Shown: piece by piece, positions 44,926-54,356 of the stretch | Layout: each line of letters begins with the position of its first letter | How positions within the stretch are numbered: position 1 is the first letter of the stretch | Notes under the pieces: model-generated | What the model saw: only the letters and a program-made list of their open reading frames with translations | What the model was told of the DNA's origin: nothing | Database searches by the model: none | Source of the DNA: Algoriphagus litoralis | GTDB lineage: Bacteria; Bacteroidota; Bacteroidia; Cytophagales; Cyclobacteriaceae | DNA length: 64,000 nucleotides | NCBI RefSeq assembly: GCF_003259255.1 | Contig: NZ_QGOL01000007.1 | Span: forward strand, 1 to 64,000 | Reading direction: 5' to 3' | Program-made: the position numbers and the translations under genes

Positions 44926-46434
44926 TTATTTCCTGAGGCTATCCTCGATAAATTTCTTTAAATCATCCCGAAAGAGCTGAGCTGAGGGCAAATGGGTGTA
45001 CATCATATGACCTGCCTCATAATAGGTCATACGAATCCGATCCAGAGCTGACTGAGGCAAATCCAAATGCGAGATCGAATGCTCCACCCCATAGAAAACT
45101 GTAGCCAAGTCATAATACCCATTCATGATCAATATTTTCACATGGGGATCTTTGCTCAACGCGTCTGCCATATCAGGTAGCGTAGTGACTGCCGCATCGG
45201 CACCCCAAAAATTATTACCCTGATGCTTCCAGTCCCATCGGAATCCTTCTTTTGAATAGGCCGAAGTTGCGTAGAGCAAATCCTTACTTACATTGAGACT
45301 TCCATGAAAATAGTCAAGAAATGCCATCGTATAGGCCGGAGAGATCGCATCACTTTGAGGATCTGTAAACGAATCCATGGCCATCGGGTCGATATTGATT
45401 CCTTTGTAGCGTGAATCCAGCCTACCGACAGTCTCGCCGGTGCTGCGAAGCAATTCCTGAAAGTACTCTCCTGCGTTGATTTTCAGATCAGCACGTTTCC
45501 AGACCTCAGAAGAGATTCCTGTGATATCTTGAAGTTTGGCCGCTATGGTTGATTTCTCCGATTCGGAGATTCGGTTTCCTTTGAAAAGAGCAGGTGCGTA
45601 TTCATTTTCGGTGAATTCCCGCACTTGCTGGACAAAGGCCGGAAGGTCAGTTCCTTTATTTGCCACTTTACCATGGTACCAACTTGTGGCCGCCATGGTT
45701 GGCAGATAGGCAATGTAAGAGATATCTTCATTTGGGGCAAAAAACAGCGTTCGCAGATCGAATACCGCAGAAACCATGATGACACCATTCAGCGCATAGC
45801 CCTCGTTGAGTAAATAGCTCATCACACCAGCATTTCGGAAGGTACCATAGCTTTCTCCCAAAATGTACTTCGGTGAATTCAGCCGATTATTTGCCTTCAA
45901 AAACTGCATAATAAACAAGCTTACACTTCGGATATCCTGATCCACGCCCCAAAAGTCCTTTCCGGTAGCATTTCCAATCGGTACACTCAGACCTGTACCC
46001 ACAGGATCCATCATCACCACATCAGCTATATCCAGGATGGAAAACTCATTATTCACCAATTCATAAGGAGCCGCTTTGTTATAGTTGGGGTCGTCCACGA
46101 CAATCCGCTTTGGTCCCATGATTCCCATGTGGAGCCAATAAGAGGATGATCCAGGACCGCCATTATAGGCAAAAATGATTGGTCGATTTTTCTCAGGGTT
46201 TTCTTTGAAATACGCGGTAAACCCAAAAAGCGCTATCGGCCGATTATTTTCATCCTTTAGCTCCATCGTTCCGGCTTTTGCATTGAGATTGATGGTTTTT
46301 CCATCAATGGTCACTGATTGTTTCGACTCAAAAACTTGCGCCATCGGCTGAGGCCCTGTGAGGGAATCTTTTTTGTCTTGAGCTAGAGTGAAATTCGATA
46401 AGATGAGAAAAAGGAAGAAAAATCGAGTTTTCAT
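44926..46434 (-). CDS. Exported S10-family serine carboxypeptidase-like peptidase
   Basis: 502 residues with a signal peptide (LFLILSNFTLAQ). Alpha/beta-hydrolase landmarks are NGGPGSSSYW (oxyanion hole, 91-100), nucleophile Ser195 in ILGESYGTFR, Asp in MNGYYDLATVF and His in EAGHMMY. It would remove C-terminal residues from peptides in the periplasm or medium. It follows the amidohydrolase gene after about 90 bp. Confidence 0.9.
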   Translation of the reverse strand: MKTRFFFLFLILSNFTLAQDKKDSLTGPQPMAQVFESKQSVTIDGKTINLNAKAGTMELKDENNRPIALFGFTAYFKENPEKNRPIIFAYNGGPGSSSYWLHMGIMGPKRIVVDDPNYNKAAPYELVNNEFSILDIADVVMMDPVGTGLSVPIGNATGKDFWGVDQDIRSVSLFIMQFLKANNRLNSPKYILGESYGTFRNAGVMSYLLNEGYALNGVIMVSAVFDLRTLFFAPNEDISYIAYLPTMAATSWYHGKVANKGTDLPAFVQQVREFTENEYAPALFKGNRISESEKSTIAAKLQDITGISSEVWKRADLKINAGEYFQELLRSTGETVGRLDSRYKGINIDPMAMDSFTDPQSDAISPAYTMAFLDYFHGSLNVSKDLLYATSAYSKEGFRWDWKHQGNNFWGADAAVTTLPDMADALSKDPHVKILIMNGYYDLATVFYGVEHSISHLDLPQSALDRIRMTYYEAGHMMYTHLPSAQLFRDDLKKFIEDSLRK

Positions 46435-46524
46435 GGTTCGTGAGGTTGAAGGTTTTGGATGTTACTATTCAATTTTCAAATGAATATTCCACGTAATCAT
46501 TGGTAATTCACCCTTGATAATTGA

Positions 46525-47802
46525 TCATTTCTTAAAGATTTTTCCATCTTTCATCACAAAGATGACATCCTTCATGACTTTGATGTCTTCTTCAGGATCA
46601 CCGGAAACAGCGATGATATCTGCAATTTTTCCAGGCTCCAAGGTGCCTAGTTTATTGTCAATACCAAGTAGCTGTGCAGCATTCAGCGTGGCAGCTTGGA
46701 TGGCTTCCAGGTTAGGCATGCCTACTTCTGTCATGTAGAGAAACTCCCGGTAGTTTTCTCCATGAGGAAAAACACCTGCATCGGTTCCAAAGGCGATTTT
46801 CACTCCCTTTTTATAGGCTTTTGCAAAGGTCTGTTGAATCTGGGCTCCGATCTGCATGGCTTTGTCCCTGACGACAGGAGGATAATACCCTGGAATCTTA
46901 GCATACTCTGCAGCCGACATTCCTGCTGTCACCGTAGGCACGTACCAGGTACCTGCTTCTTTCATTAATTCCATAGTCTCCTCGGTCATCAGCGTGCCAT
47001 GTTCGATGGAATGAATTCCTGCTTTAACAGCACGCTTCATTCCTTCATCCCCATGAGCATGGGCTGCGACATGGATACCAAAATCCTTGGCGGTCCGGAC
47101 AACGGCATCCAATTCATCCTGCTGGAATTGAGGAGCAGAACCATCTCTTGCCACAGATAACACCCCACCAGTGGCAGTCACTTTGATCACATCCGAACCA
47201 TATTTCACTGCCTGACGGACTGCTTTGCGGGCATCAGCCTCACCATTGATCACTCCTTCATCGGGACCGGGATCTCGCATCAGATCTCGACGCACTCCAT
47301 TGGTAGGATCAGCATGCCCTCCAGTTGGCGCAATTGATTTTCCTGCGGTGTAGATTCTTGGTCCCACGACCAAGCCATTGTTAATGGCATTTCTCAACGC
47401 AATATTGACCCCAGAACCGCCCAGATCCCTGACAGTAGTAAATCCTGACATCAAGGTAATATGTGCATAAGGAAGCGCCTTATAGGCCACATCCGCTTCA
47501 TTGTCCCTGAAGCCGTCAACATACCGAGTCGGACTGGTCTGACTTTCGATATGCACATGCATGTCCATTAGTCCTGGCATGACGGTGGCATTTTTCAGAT
47601 CAATGGCTTGATCTTCAGCGCCAGGGTTTTGATATCCGGCTGTGACAGAAAGAATTTTATCACCTTCGACTACTATGGTCTGTTCGTTAAGGATTTTTTT
47701 GGTCCTGACATCGATTAATTTACCGGCATGGATATACGTTTTTTGGGAAAAAACAGACAAGGAAAGCATCAGGAATGCCCCTGAAAGGATAATTTTCTTC
47801 AT
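46525..47802 (-). CDS. Exported amidohydrolase (imidazolonepropionase/prolidase-like)
   Basis: 425 residues with a signal peptide (LSGAFLMLSLSVFSQ). The metal-dependent amidohydrolase superfamily motifs are complete: HVH (82-84), the lysine in DVIKVTATGG that can be carbamylated, AAHAHGD, SIEHGT and FGTDAG. Close relatives include Xaa-Pro or Xaa-Arg dipeptidases, which fits a peptide-scavenging role alongside the S10-like and S12-like genes downstream. Confidence 0.9.
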   Translation of the reverse strand: MKKIILSGAFLMLSLSVFSQKTYIHAGKLIDVRTKKILNEQTIVVEGDKILSVTAGYQNPGAEDQAIDLKNATVMPGLMDMHVHIESQTSPTRYVDGFRDNEADVAYKALPYAHITLMSGFTTVRDLGGSGVNIALRNAINNGLVVGPRIYTAGKSIAPTGGHADPTNGVRRDLMRDPGPDEGVINGEADARKAVRQAVKYGSDVIKVTATGGVLSVARDGSAPQFQQDELDAVVRTAKDFGIHVAAHAHGDEGMKRAVKAGIHSIEHGTLMTEETMELMKEAGTWYVPTVTAGMSAAEYAKIPGYYPPVVRDKAMQIGAQIQQTFAKAYKKGVKIAFGTDAGVFPHGENYREFLYMTEVGMPNLEAIQAATLNAAQLLGIDNKLGTLEPGKIADIIAVSGDPEEDIKVMKDVIFVMKDGKIFKK

Positions 47803-47907
47803 AGATAACTAGGTAGGTGGTTGTGAAGTAAGTTAATCCAATAATTGCGGATAAAAAATCTGAAGTTTGGGGATTGGAGATTTCTATCCATAACCCAATA
47901 CCCACTT

Positions 47908-48315
47908 TTATTTCAGGCTTTCGCAGGGTTTAAGTTGATAGCAGTGTTCGTGTGCTTTGAATCCCAATCTCTTATAAAATGGCTCCGCATCTTCCGCGGC
48001 GAATAGAATCAACCGTGCTTCAGGTGCTAGGCTTCGGGTATAATTGAGAATTTCCCGGCCGATTCCTTGGCCTTGGTAACCTTTGGCTACAGCCAAATCC
48101 GCAATAAAACAACGATAACAGAAATCAGAAAGTCCGCGCAAAAACCCGACTAATTGCCCGTTTTCCCTAGCGGTAACCAACAGATTAGAGCCTTGAATCA
48201 TCTGCTCCAAATGGTCCGGATTATCCATTGGTCGACGTTTACCCAGTCCGGAATCAGTAAGGATAAAAATGTATTCTTCCAGATTCAGAGTACTTTCTTT
48301 TTGAAACGAAATCAT
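47908..48315 (-). CDS. GNAT family N-acetyltransferase
   Basis: 135 residues from ATG 48315 (MISFQKES); the frame stays open for 27 more codons into the divergent small-protein gene, which I reject. Motif A is AVAKGYQGQGIGREIL, and PFYKRLGFKAHEH near the C-terminus is typical. Substrate unknown. Confidence 0.87.
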   Translation of the reverse strand: MISFQKESTLNLEEYIFILTDSGLGKRRPMDNPDHLEQMIQGSNLLVTARENGQLVGFLRGLSDFCYRCFIADLAVAKGYQGQGIGREILNYTRSLAPEARLILFAAEDAEPFYKRLGFKAHEHCYQLKPCESLK

Positions 48316-48339
48316 TATTTTTAGAAAACGAATAAAACT

Positions 48340-48588
48340 ATGACGGGAGGTGCGGGATTCAGCAGACAGGCCAGTCAATCGTTCCAAGAGAACCATGACT
48401 TAGGCAAAATCCGTCCAAAATCCAATTTTTTCAAAAGTAGTAGAAATTTGGAAAAAGCTGAATCTGGAGCCTTATCTGAATCTATCGAGTATAGAAAGAG
48501 CAGAAAATCTCAATTGGAAAAAAACCGACTTTTGGTCGGAGGTATTATAGCTCTCCTTGTTATGCTCGCAATACTACTCCTTGCTTGA
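48340..48588 (+). CDS. Small single-helix membrane protein
   Basis: 82 residues. A Gly/Ser/Arg-rich, charged N-terminal region (TGGAGFSRQASQSFQENHD) is followed by one C-terminal helix (LLVGGIIALLVMLAILLL) that makes it a tail-anchored type protein. I believe similar small proteins starting M-(S/T)-GGAGF occur in Bacteroidota, but no function is known. It starts 24 bp from the divergent acetyltransferase. Confidence 0.65.
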   Translation: MTGGAGFSRQASQSFQENHDLGKIRPKSNFFKSSRNLEKAESGALSESIEYRKSRKSQLEKNRLLVGGIIALLVMLAILLLA

Positions 48589-48590
48589 AT

Positions 48591-48872
48591 CTAATTCAGC
48601 ACATCCTGTAAGTCGGACCTTTTTTTAAATGTTGCTTTAGCAAAAGGACAAAGCGGGATCACTTTGATTTCTTCTTTTCGAACATAATCCACGAGAGATT
48701 CAAGCAATTTGGCTCCAATTCCCTGGCCCTTTAGACTTTCATCCACTTCTGTATGCTCAATGATCATTTTCTGAGGACCAGCCATGACATAGACCATTTC
48801 CGCAAAACGTTTTGCTCCTTCTTCTAAGAAAAATGATCCTTTTCTGCCGTCAAATTCGTGTTTGATTTCCAT
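48591..48872 (-). CDS. YjdJ-type minimal GNAT acetyltransferase
   Basis: 93 residues. This is the short COG2388 form: only the acetyl-CoA loop (SLKGQGIGAKLLESLVDYVR) and the downstream VIPLCPFAKATFKK remain. Its physiological substrate is unknown. It converges with the small membrane protein gene, with 2 bp between the stops. Confidence 0.87.
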   Translation of the reverse strand: MEIKHEFDGRKGSFFLEEGAKRFAEMVYVMAGPQKMIIEHTEVDESLKGQGIGAKLLESLVDYVRKEEIKVIPLCPFAKATFKKRSDLQDVLN

Positions 48873-48880
48873 AAGATAAA

Positions 48881-48915
48881 AGTTAATGGTTAAACGTTAA
48901 GAGTTAAGGGTTTTT
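48881..48915 (+). repeat. Imperfect heptamer tandem repeat
   Basis: Five consecutive 7-mers, AGTTAAT GGTTAAA CGTTAAG AGTTAAG GGTTTTT, with consensus (A/G)GTTAA-N. They lie directly upstream of the YjdJ-type gene in its 5' leader. Confidence 0.6.
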
Positions 48916-48971
48916 AGGACCTTTCACTCTAAAAAAACCTCCTGTAACTCGTTTTTTTAATTCCCTAAAGA

Positions 48972-49697
48972 TCAAAGGATACTCTTCAGGAAATTTCTTG
49001 CCCGATCCAAGTCCTCTTTGGTATCGATCGCGATAGCTTGATGAGAAGTCTCCACCATTCGGATTTTCACTCCTTTTTCTACCAATCTGAGTTGCTCCAG
49101 CATTTCTATTTGCTCCAGTTTTCCCTTGGGCCAAGCGGTAAATTCCTTTAAAAGTTCTCGGGTATAGGCATAAATCCCAATATGTTTCCAGTAAAAAATG
49201 ATTTCATTTCGCTCCCGGTTAAATGGAATTGGAGAACGGGAAAAATAGATCGCATTCATTTTTTCATCCAAAACCACCTTGACAGCATTTGGACTATAGG
49301 CCTCATCTTCAGGGATTTTACACATAAGAGAAGCCACTTTGACTTTAGGCCGTTCAAAAACCGCCACCAGATCTTTCAGTGATTTAGGATCCTGAAAGGG
49401 TTCATCACCCTGCACATTGACAATAAGATCAGCATCGACCTGTTCTAGAGCTTCGGCTATGCGATCTGATCCACTTTCATGCGACTTTTTGCTGAAGTAA
49501 ACTTTCCCTCCCAGTTCCAAGATTTGCCTTTCGATCTCCTCATGGTCGGTGACTACCCAGACTTCGTCGAAGATCCCTGTGGCAAGTGTACTCACATAGG
49601 TGCGCTGGATCACAGAGATACCTCCCAGATCCTGAACCAATTTTGCTGGCAATCGGGTAGAACCATATCTGGCAGGAATCAGAGCGGCGATTTTCAT
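48972..49697 (-). CDS. kdsB: 3-deoxy-manno-octulosonate cytidylyltransferase
   Basis: 241 residues from ATG 49697 (MKIAALIPARYGSTRLPAK), which matches the conserved N-terminus; the frame extends eight codons upstream. It activates Kdo with CTP for lipid A core attachment. NVQGDEPF and SRSPIPF are conserved family segments. It is alone, but it fits with LPS assembly (lptE) and the export pair nearby. Confidence 0.95.
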   Translation of the reverse strand: MKIAALIPARYGSTRLPAKLVQDLGGISVIQRTYVSTLATGIFDEVWVVTDHEEIERQILELGGKVYFSKKSHESGSDRIAEALEQVDADLIVNVQGDEPFQDPKSLKDLVAVFERPKVKVASLMCKIPEDEAYSPNAVKVVLDEKMNAIYFSRSPIPFNRERNEIIFYWKHIGIYAYTRELLKEFTAWPKGKLEQIEMLEQLRLVEKGVKIRMVETSHQAIAIDTKEDLDRARNFLKSIL

Positions 49698-49770
49698 TGG
49701 AAATGAATTTGTAAGTGGCAAGAATTATTGTTTCGAATCCAGTGCTTATTAGGACAGGATTAGTCTCATT

Positions 49771-52233
49771 TTACCTGATTCTGAATGCTTTCTTCAGTGA
49801 TTTGACCAGATCAAATTTCTTGGCTTTTTTGATTTTCTTTTTCTTGGTCTCCAGGTCGTCTCCGTAATAATTGTACATGTATTTGTTATTCTGAGAGTAC
49901 AAATAGGTATTTCCGTAGCCATAGTTGTAGCCTTCGTAATGGTATCCCGAATTGATGATGCCATTAAAAACTCCGTACACATTTTTCACCTGCTTGTTGT
50001 TAAACAAGTCGTTGATCATGACCAAGTGATCCTTGATGGTGTAGTTCTGGCGTACTACATAGAGATTAATATCAAATAACCGCATCAAATCGATGGTTTC
50101 TGAAACCAGGCCCATCGGCGGCGTATCAAATATGATGACATCAAAGCGCTCATCCAAGAAATTGAGGAATTCGATCAGCTTTGGGGTCTGGAGTAATTCC
50201 GCTGGATTGGGAGGAATAACCCCCGATGGGACAAAAAACAGATTCTCCTGCTGAGTAGGTAATATTATGGATTCAGCGGAAGTCTTACCGATGAGATAGG
50301 TAGATAGTCCCAACTTCTCCGAATGCTCAAAATAACTAGCAAGTTTGGGCCGTCTCAAATCCGCTCCGACTACGACCGTTTTCTTGGAACCCAAGGCCAT
50401 GGCAGAAGCCAGATTCAGGGAAGTGAAGGTTTTTCCCTCACCGGAAACAGAGGAAGTGACAAGAATCTTTTTTGTGTTTTTACCGGAAGCCAAGTAAGTG
50501 ATGGCAGATCTCAATGATCTGAAAGATTCTGCCACAGCTGATTTTGGGTGTTCCAAAACGACTTTATTGGTGTCCTTGGTGCTGTATCCCACCACGCCAA
50601 GTTGGGGAATCATGAAGTGCTTTTTCAGGTCACGTTGATCTTTGATACTTTCATCAAACATGTCCCTCACTACGATAAATCCAAAAGGAAGCAAAAGTCC
50701 CAATGCCAAGGCCAAACCATAATTTTGCGTCTTTTTTGGAAAGACCAATGTGCCTTTTTTAGCAAGATCGAGAATGGCATTGTCAGATACGTTAGCTGCT
50801 CGAGCGATTCCGGCTTCTGCTCTTTTTTCCAAGAGATAAGTGTATAGCGATTCACGGAGTTTGAATTCCCTGAAAATGCTGGTGTACCTCGATTCTGACT
50901 CAGGCAATGTGGCAAACTCTGCATCATACACTCTGATTTCAGCCTGTATGTTTTGCTTTTGCTTTTTGGTATTATCGATGAGATTTACCACGTTTTCAAA
51001 GAGCGCATCCTGCACTTTCTCCATCTGAACGTCAATTTTGTTGACTTCCGGGTGGTTCTCATTAACCGTAGCAAGCAGTTTTCTTCGTTCTTGAGACAGG
51101 GTGACCAAGGTCTGAATAAGGCCATTCAGCAAAGGATCAGGGACACCGATGACAGAGGGAGCAACCACGTCAGAGAAGTCTTTGCTTTTTTGCTCCATAT
51201 ACTGTTTGATCTCATCGAAGTATTGAAGCTGAAATTCAAGTTCCGCATTGCGCTCATCCAGGGTATTCATCTTGGCCAGAATGCTGGAAAATTCAGCTGA
51301 TACGTCCAAAAGTTTATTTTCTACCTTAAATTGCTGGAGCTCACGTTCTTTTGCCTTCAGTGAGTCTTCCAAAAATCCCAGCTGGCTTTCGATAAAGTCA
51401 ATGGTGTTTTCCTGAATTTTGTTTTTTTCATTGAGGTCATACTCGATGTAGGATTGCATGAGCGCATTGATGTAATCTCTGCCTTTCTCGACTACTTTGG
51501 TTGTAGTGCTTAATCTTAGGACAGAAGAATATTCATTTTCCATCGAAACCTGCACCGATTTGGCAAGTCGCTCCTCAAGTACTGTAGGATTTACCAGTCT
51601 GAAAAGGATAACTTCTCCAGCTCTGGAAGGATTGATCAGAAATACGGTAAACTTAGACCTAGCGGTCTCAATCTCCTGCCCAAACGTATACGTTTTGTCA
51701 AATATGGATTCATCCCCTGCAGCCTGGGCTGCATTGAAATCCATCAAACCAACCTCAGCCGGAACCAGTCGAAAATTAGATTCAGACAAAATCTGGAGCT
51801 CAACCATGGCATCAGTCACTTGCAAATGATCCCAATCAACCTCTATCCTGACAGGCGAGCGATCATAGAGCTCAATGTCTTTGATATTAGTCTTGGCAAA
51901 ATACTCCACATCGAAATGGAGTTTTTCCATCGCTATGCGGGCCATGTTTTTAGACTTCAACCGAAGAATATCATTTTCCAGATTAACTCCCGCATTGAAA
52001 ATGTTTGAACGATCGAGAATTCTGGATTCGGGAGTGCTGCTGTTTTTAATCACAAGTGATCCTGTCACTTCAAACTCATCGACAGTATACCTATGAAAAA
52101 GGAAAGTCCCTGTCAAAAAAAGCACTGTAAACAATACATACCAGGGCCAATAACGGATGTACTTGGCAATGACATACCGGATCTCCAGTGCCTTTTCTTC
52201 GTTATCAAGTTGGCTGAGGTCTAACTTCTCCAT
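49771..52233 (-). CDS. Wzc/GumC-type polysaccharide co-polymerase with tyrosine kinase domain
   Basis: 820 residues. Wzz-like N-terminal domain, helix at about 35-50 (WYVLFTVLFLTGTFLFH), a long periplasmic coiled-coil region, and a second helix at about 530 (YGLALALGLLLPFGFIVVRD). The BY-kinase domain follows: Walker A SSVSGEGKTFTS, Walker A' VVGADLRRPK and Walker B VIIFDTPP. The C-terminus is a tyrosine cluster (YGYGNTYLYSQNNKYMYNYY). It controls chain length and export of a capsular or exopolysaccharide and is autophosphorylated on the tail. It follows the export protein gene by 4 bp. Confidence 0.92.
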   Translation of the reverse strand: MEKLDLSQLDNEEKALEIRYVIAKYIRYWPWYVLFTVLFLTGTFLFHRYTVDEFEVTGSLVIKNSSTPESRILDRSNIFNAGVNLENDILRLKSKNMARIAMEKLHFDVEYFAKTNIKDIELYDRSPVRIEVDWDHLQVTDAMVELQILSESNFRLVPAEVGLMDFNAAQAAGDESIFDKTYTFGQEIETARSKFTVFLINPSRAGEVILFRLVNPTVLEERLAKSVQVSMENEYSSVLRLSTTTKVVEKGRDYINALMQSYIEYDLNEKNKIQENTIDFIESQLGFLEDSLKAKERELQQFKVENKLLDVSAEFSSILAKMNTLDERNAELEFQLQYFDEIKQYMEQKSKDFSDVVAPSVIGVPDPLLNGLIQTLVTLSQERRKLLATVNENHPEVNKIDVQMEKVQDALFENVVNLIDNTKKQKQNIQAEIRVYDAEFATLPESESRYTSIFREFKLRESLYTYLLEKRAEAGIARAANVSDNAILDLAKKGTLVFPKKTQNYGLALALGLLLPFGFIVVRDMFDESIKDQRDLKKHFMIPQLGVVGYSTKDTNKVVLEHPKSAVAESFRSLRSAITYLASGKNTKKILVTSSVSGEGKTFTSLNLASAMALGSKKTVVVGADLRRPKLASYFEHSEKLGLSTYLIGKTSAESIILPTQQENLFFVPSGVIPPNPAELLQTPKLIEFLNFLDERFDVIIFDTPPMGLVSETIDLMRLFDINLYVVRQNYTIKDHLVMINDLFNNKQVKNVYGVFNGIINSGYHYEGYNYGYGNTYLYSQNNKYMYNYYGDDLETKKKKIKKAKKFDLVKSLKKAFRIR

Positions 52234-52237
52234 ATCC

Positions 52238-53056
52238 TTAAATGTCCCCTGACACTAAATTAAATATTAATAAAGTCGATGCCAATAGGCCTGCAAACAA
52301 TGCAAGTGAGGCAGTTAGGTTATCTGCAGTGCCGATTTGTCTGATCTTCATCGGCTCCAGATATAGGATGTCATTCGGCTGGATGAAGTACCAAGGACTG
52401 CCCAATAATGCCCGGTCATTTAGATTGATTTGGTGAATCTTCGTTCCCCCGTCATACTGTCTGATCAAAAACATTTTGTTCTTTTTACCCAAAATGCTGG
52501 TCTCTCCTGAATTGGCTAAAGCATCGAAAAGTGTAGCCCGGTTTTTATAAATAATTTGGACTCCCACGCTGTTGAATTCTCCTAAGGTGGTGTATCTAAT
52601 CCCGGCTATTCTCAGTCTGACAAAAACCTCTTCCTTAAAGAACTTATTGATCTCCATTTGGACCACTTCTTTCGCCTGTTCTTCAGACATACCTCCGATT
52701 TTGATTTTGCCCAACTTGGGCAACTCGACCATTCCTTCTTTATCCAAAGAATAGCCTGTCATGTACAGGGGATCACTTCCCCCTCCTCCACCAGCTCCTC
52801 CACCTAAACCCATGTTCCCGGGCGTATTCATGAATTTGAAGCCTTCGACCAACTCTGGATCTGCACTTGCAAAATCAATCTGAACAATGTCAAATGGCTG
52901 CAAAATATACGTGTAGTCCACCTCAGCAAAGGGAATAAACTCATCGAGAGCAATTGAAGTACTGTCCGAAAGGTTTTGTAAATAGGTGATCCGCTTGTTA
53001 CTGATGCAGGAAGTTGCCAACACAATCAGGCTGACAAAAAAGAAGAAATGCTTCAT
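52238..53056 (-). CDS. Wza-type polysaccharide export outer-membrane lipoprotein
   Basis: 272 residues with a lipoprotein signal (FVSLIVLATSC). It contains the poly_export domain (YTYILQPFDIVQIDFAS) and a SLBB-like region. A glycine-rich insert (LGGGAGGGGGSDP) is specific to Bacteroidota members. A C-terminal membrane helix (LTASLALFAGLLASTLLIF) is present. It pairs with the co-polymerase downstream. No glycosyltransferase genes are adjacent in the window. Confidence 0.92.
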   Translation of the reverse strand: MKHFFFFVSLIVLATSCISNKRITYLQNLSDSTSIALDEFIPFAEVDYTYILQPFDIVQIDFASADPELVEGFKFMNTPGNMGLGGGAGGGGGSDPLYMTGYSLDKEGMVELPKLGKIKIGGMSEEQAKEVVQMEINKFFKEEVFVRLRIAGIRYTTLGEFNSVGVQIIYKNRATLFDALANSGETSILGKKNKMFLIRQYDGGTKIHQINLNDRALLGSPWYFIQPNDILYLEPMKIRQIGTADNLTASLALFAGLLASTLLIFNLVSGDI

Positions 53057-53081
53057 TCAGAATTATTTGAACTCAATGAAT

Positions 53082-53089
53082 CAAAGATA
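53082..53089 (-). promoter_or_regulatory. Possible -7 element (TATCTTTG) of the Wza-Wzc pair
   Basis: A perfect TAnnTTTG on the minus strand, 26 bp upstream of ATG 53056. No convincing TTG at the proper distance. Confidence 0.4.
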
Positions 53090-53294
53090 TAGAAATATCG
53101 CAATAGCACGTAAAATATCAGTCTCGGGTATCTACTACTTTGCGCCTAACTATGAATCGACTAGCGGAAAAATACTGACCGAAGTGATCCATCAATGTGT
53201 GAAGAAACTCTCTGAAACAAAAAGAATAGCATTTGGTCAAATATTGGGTCTTTAAGCTAAAAGTCTTACCCAACAATTATCCTAAATTCGGCGC

Positions 53295-54233
53295 ATGGAT
53301 CACAGAAAAGCCACAGAAGCTGACATCCCTGAAATCATCCTTCTCTTGAAGAAAGCTCTTGGAGAAAGCTTGATCCCAAAGTCCCAGGAACTTTGGAATT
53401 GGAAGCATCTGCATAATCCTTTTGGAAAATCACCCGTAATCTTGGCTGATGAAAATGGCCAACTCGTGGGAATTAGGGCATTTTTAAAGTGGGAATACCA
53501 AGTGGGTTCTGAGACCCTATTCGCCTGTCGGGCGGTCGATACAGCTACCCATCCAGATTATCAGGGAAAAGGAATCTTCAAAAATCTCAGTCTCTCCCTG
53601 ATCGAAGAAATAAAAAATGAAGGAGTGAATCTCATTTTCAATACCCCCAATTCGAAAAGTACTCCTGGGTACCTTAAAATGGGTTGGGAAAAATGGGGAA
53701 AGCTTCCTTTAAAACTGAATTTTCATTTGACTAACTCAAAAACAAAGGGTTCCTTGGAAAAAACCGACTGGCATGGGATCAAGGAATTGATAGACTTACT
53801 AGAGACTGTCTCTCCTCCTTGTGAAAAAGTCAGGACAAGACTTGTCCCAGGGTATCTCAACTGGAGGTATCGAGACAATCCGCTTTTCAATTACCACTAC
53901 ATCAGTGATGGCAAAAACTACTTGCTGATCTACCGGATCAAAGAAGGAACTATGGGAAGGGAATTTCGAATCTGTGATTTTTTCAGCTCAGCTTCCCTAT
54001 CCCAACCTATGGAGCGGGAATTGAACCAAATGCTAAATCAGAGGATAAAGCAATCTGGAGCACGATTTTCTTCTTTTTCGGGGCTTACTTATTCTGATCA
54101 AAAAAACATCCAACTCGGCCTGATTCCAATTCTTAAAATCGGACCTATGGTGACGCTCAGAAAAGTTAACGAAAATGAGGAGCCCATGAATCGGGATTGG
54201 GCCTGGAGCCTGGGCGATTTGGAGGTTTTTTGA
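53295..54233 (+). CDS. GNAT-like acetyltransferase (Acetyltransf_9 type)
   Basis: 312 residues. The N-terminal half is a GNAT domain: FACRAVDTATHPDYQGKGIF, NLIFNTPNSKSTPGYLKMGW. The C-terminal half (about 160-312) resembles a second, degenerate acyltransferase lobe. Such proteins occur near polysaccharide loci and may acetylate an amino sugar, but nothing proves it here. It is divergent from the Wza gene. Confidence 0.82.
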   Translation: MDHRKATEADIPEIILLLKKALGESLIPKSQELWNWKHLHNPFGKSPVILADENGQLVGIRAFLKWEYQVGSETLFACRAVDTATHPDYQGKGIFKNLSLSLIEEIKNEGVNLIFNTPNSKSTPGYLKMGWEKWGKLPLKLNFHLTNSKTKGSLEKTDWHGIKELIDLLETVSPPCEKVRTRLVPGYLNWRYRDNPLFNYHYISDGKNYLLIYRIKEGTMGREFRICDFFSSASLSQPMERELNQMLNQRIKQSGARFSSFSGLTYSDQKNIQLGLIPILKIGPMVTLRKVNENEEPMNRDWAWSLGDLEVF

Positions 54234-54280
54234 TCACTACCAAAAAATTAAAGTCAGGTTCCAGTTGACGTTTCCGCGCA

Positions 54281-54332
54281 TAGAAATACCCCCAATAAGC
54301 CGCCAACTTTTTGGGGGTAGATTTCTACTTTT
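54281..54332 (+). terminator. Terminator of the GNAT-like gene
   Basis: Stem TAGAAA plus TACCCCCAA pairs with TTGGGGGTA and TTTCTA with a two-base bulge, about 15 bp in total, loop 15 nt, then CTTTTT. It lies 48 bp after the stop. Confidence 0.8.
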
Positions 54333-54356
54333 TCAGCCTTTCAAATCCATACCTAC

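Noticed and set aside
53077-53255. 59-codon plus-strand frame between the Wza gene and the GNAT-like gene
   Set aside because: It overlaps the probable promoter of the export pair, has no motif and ends just before the next gene; not enough support.
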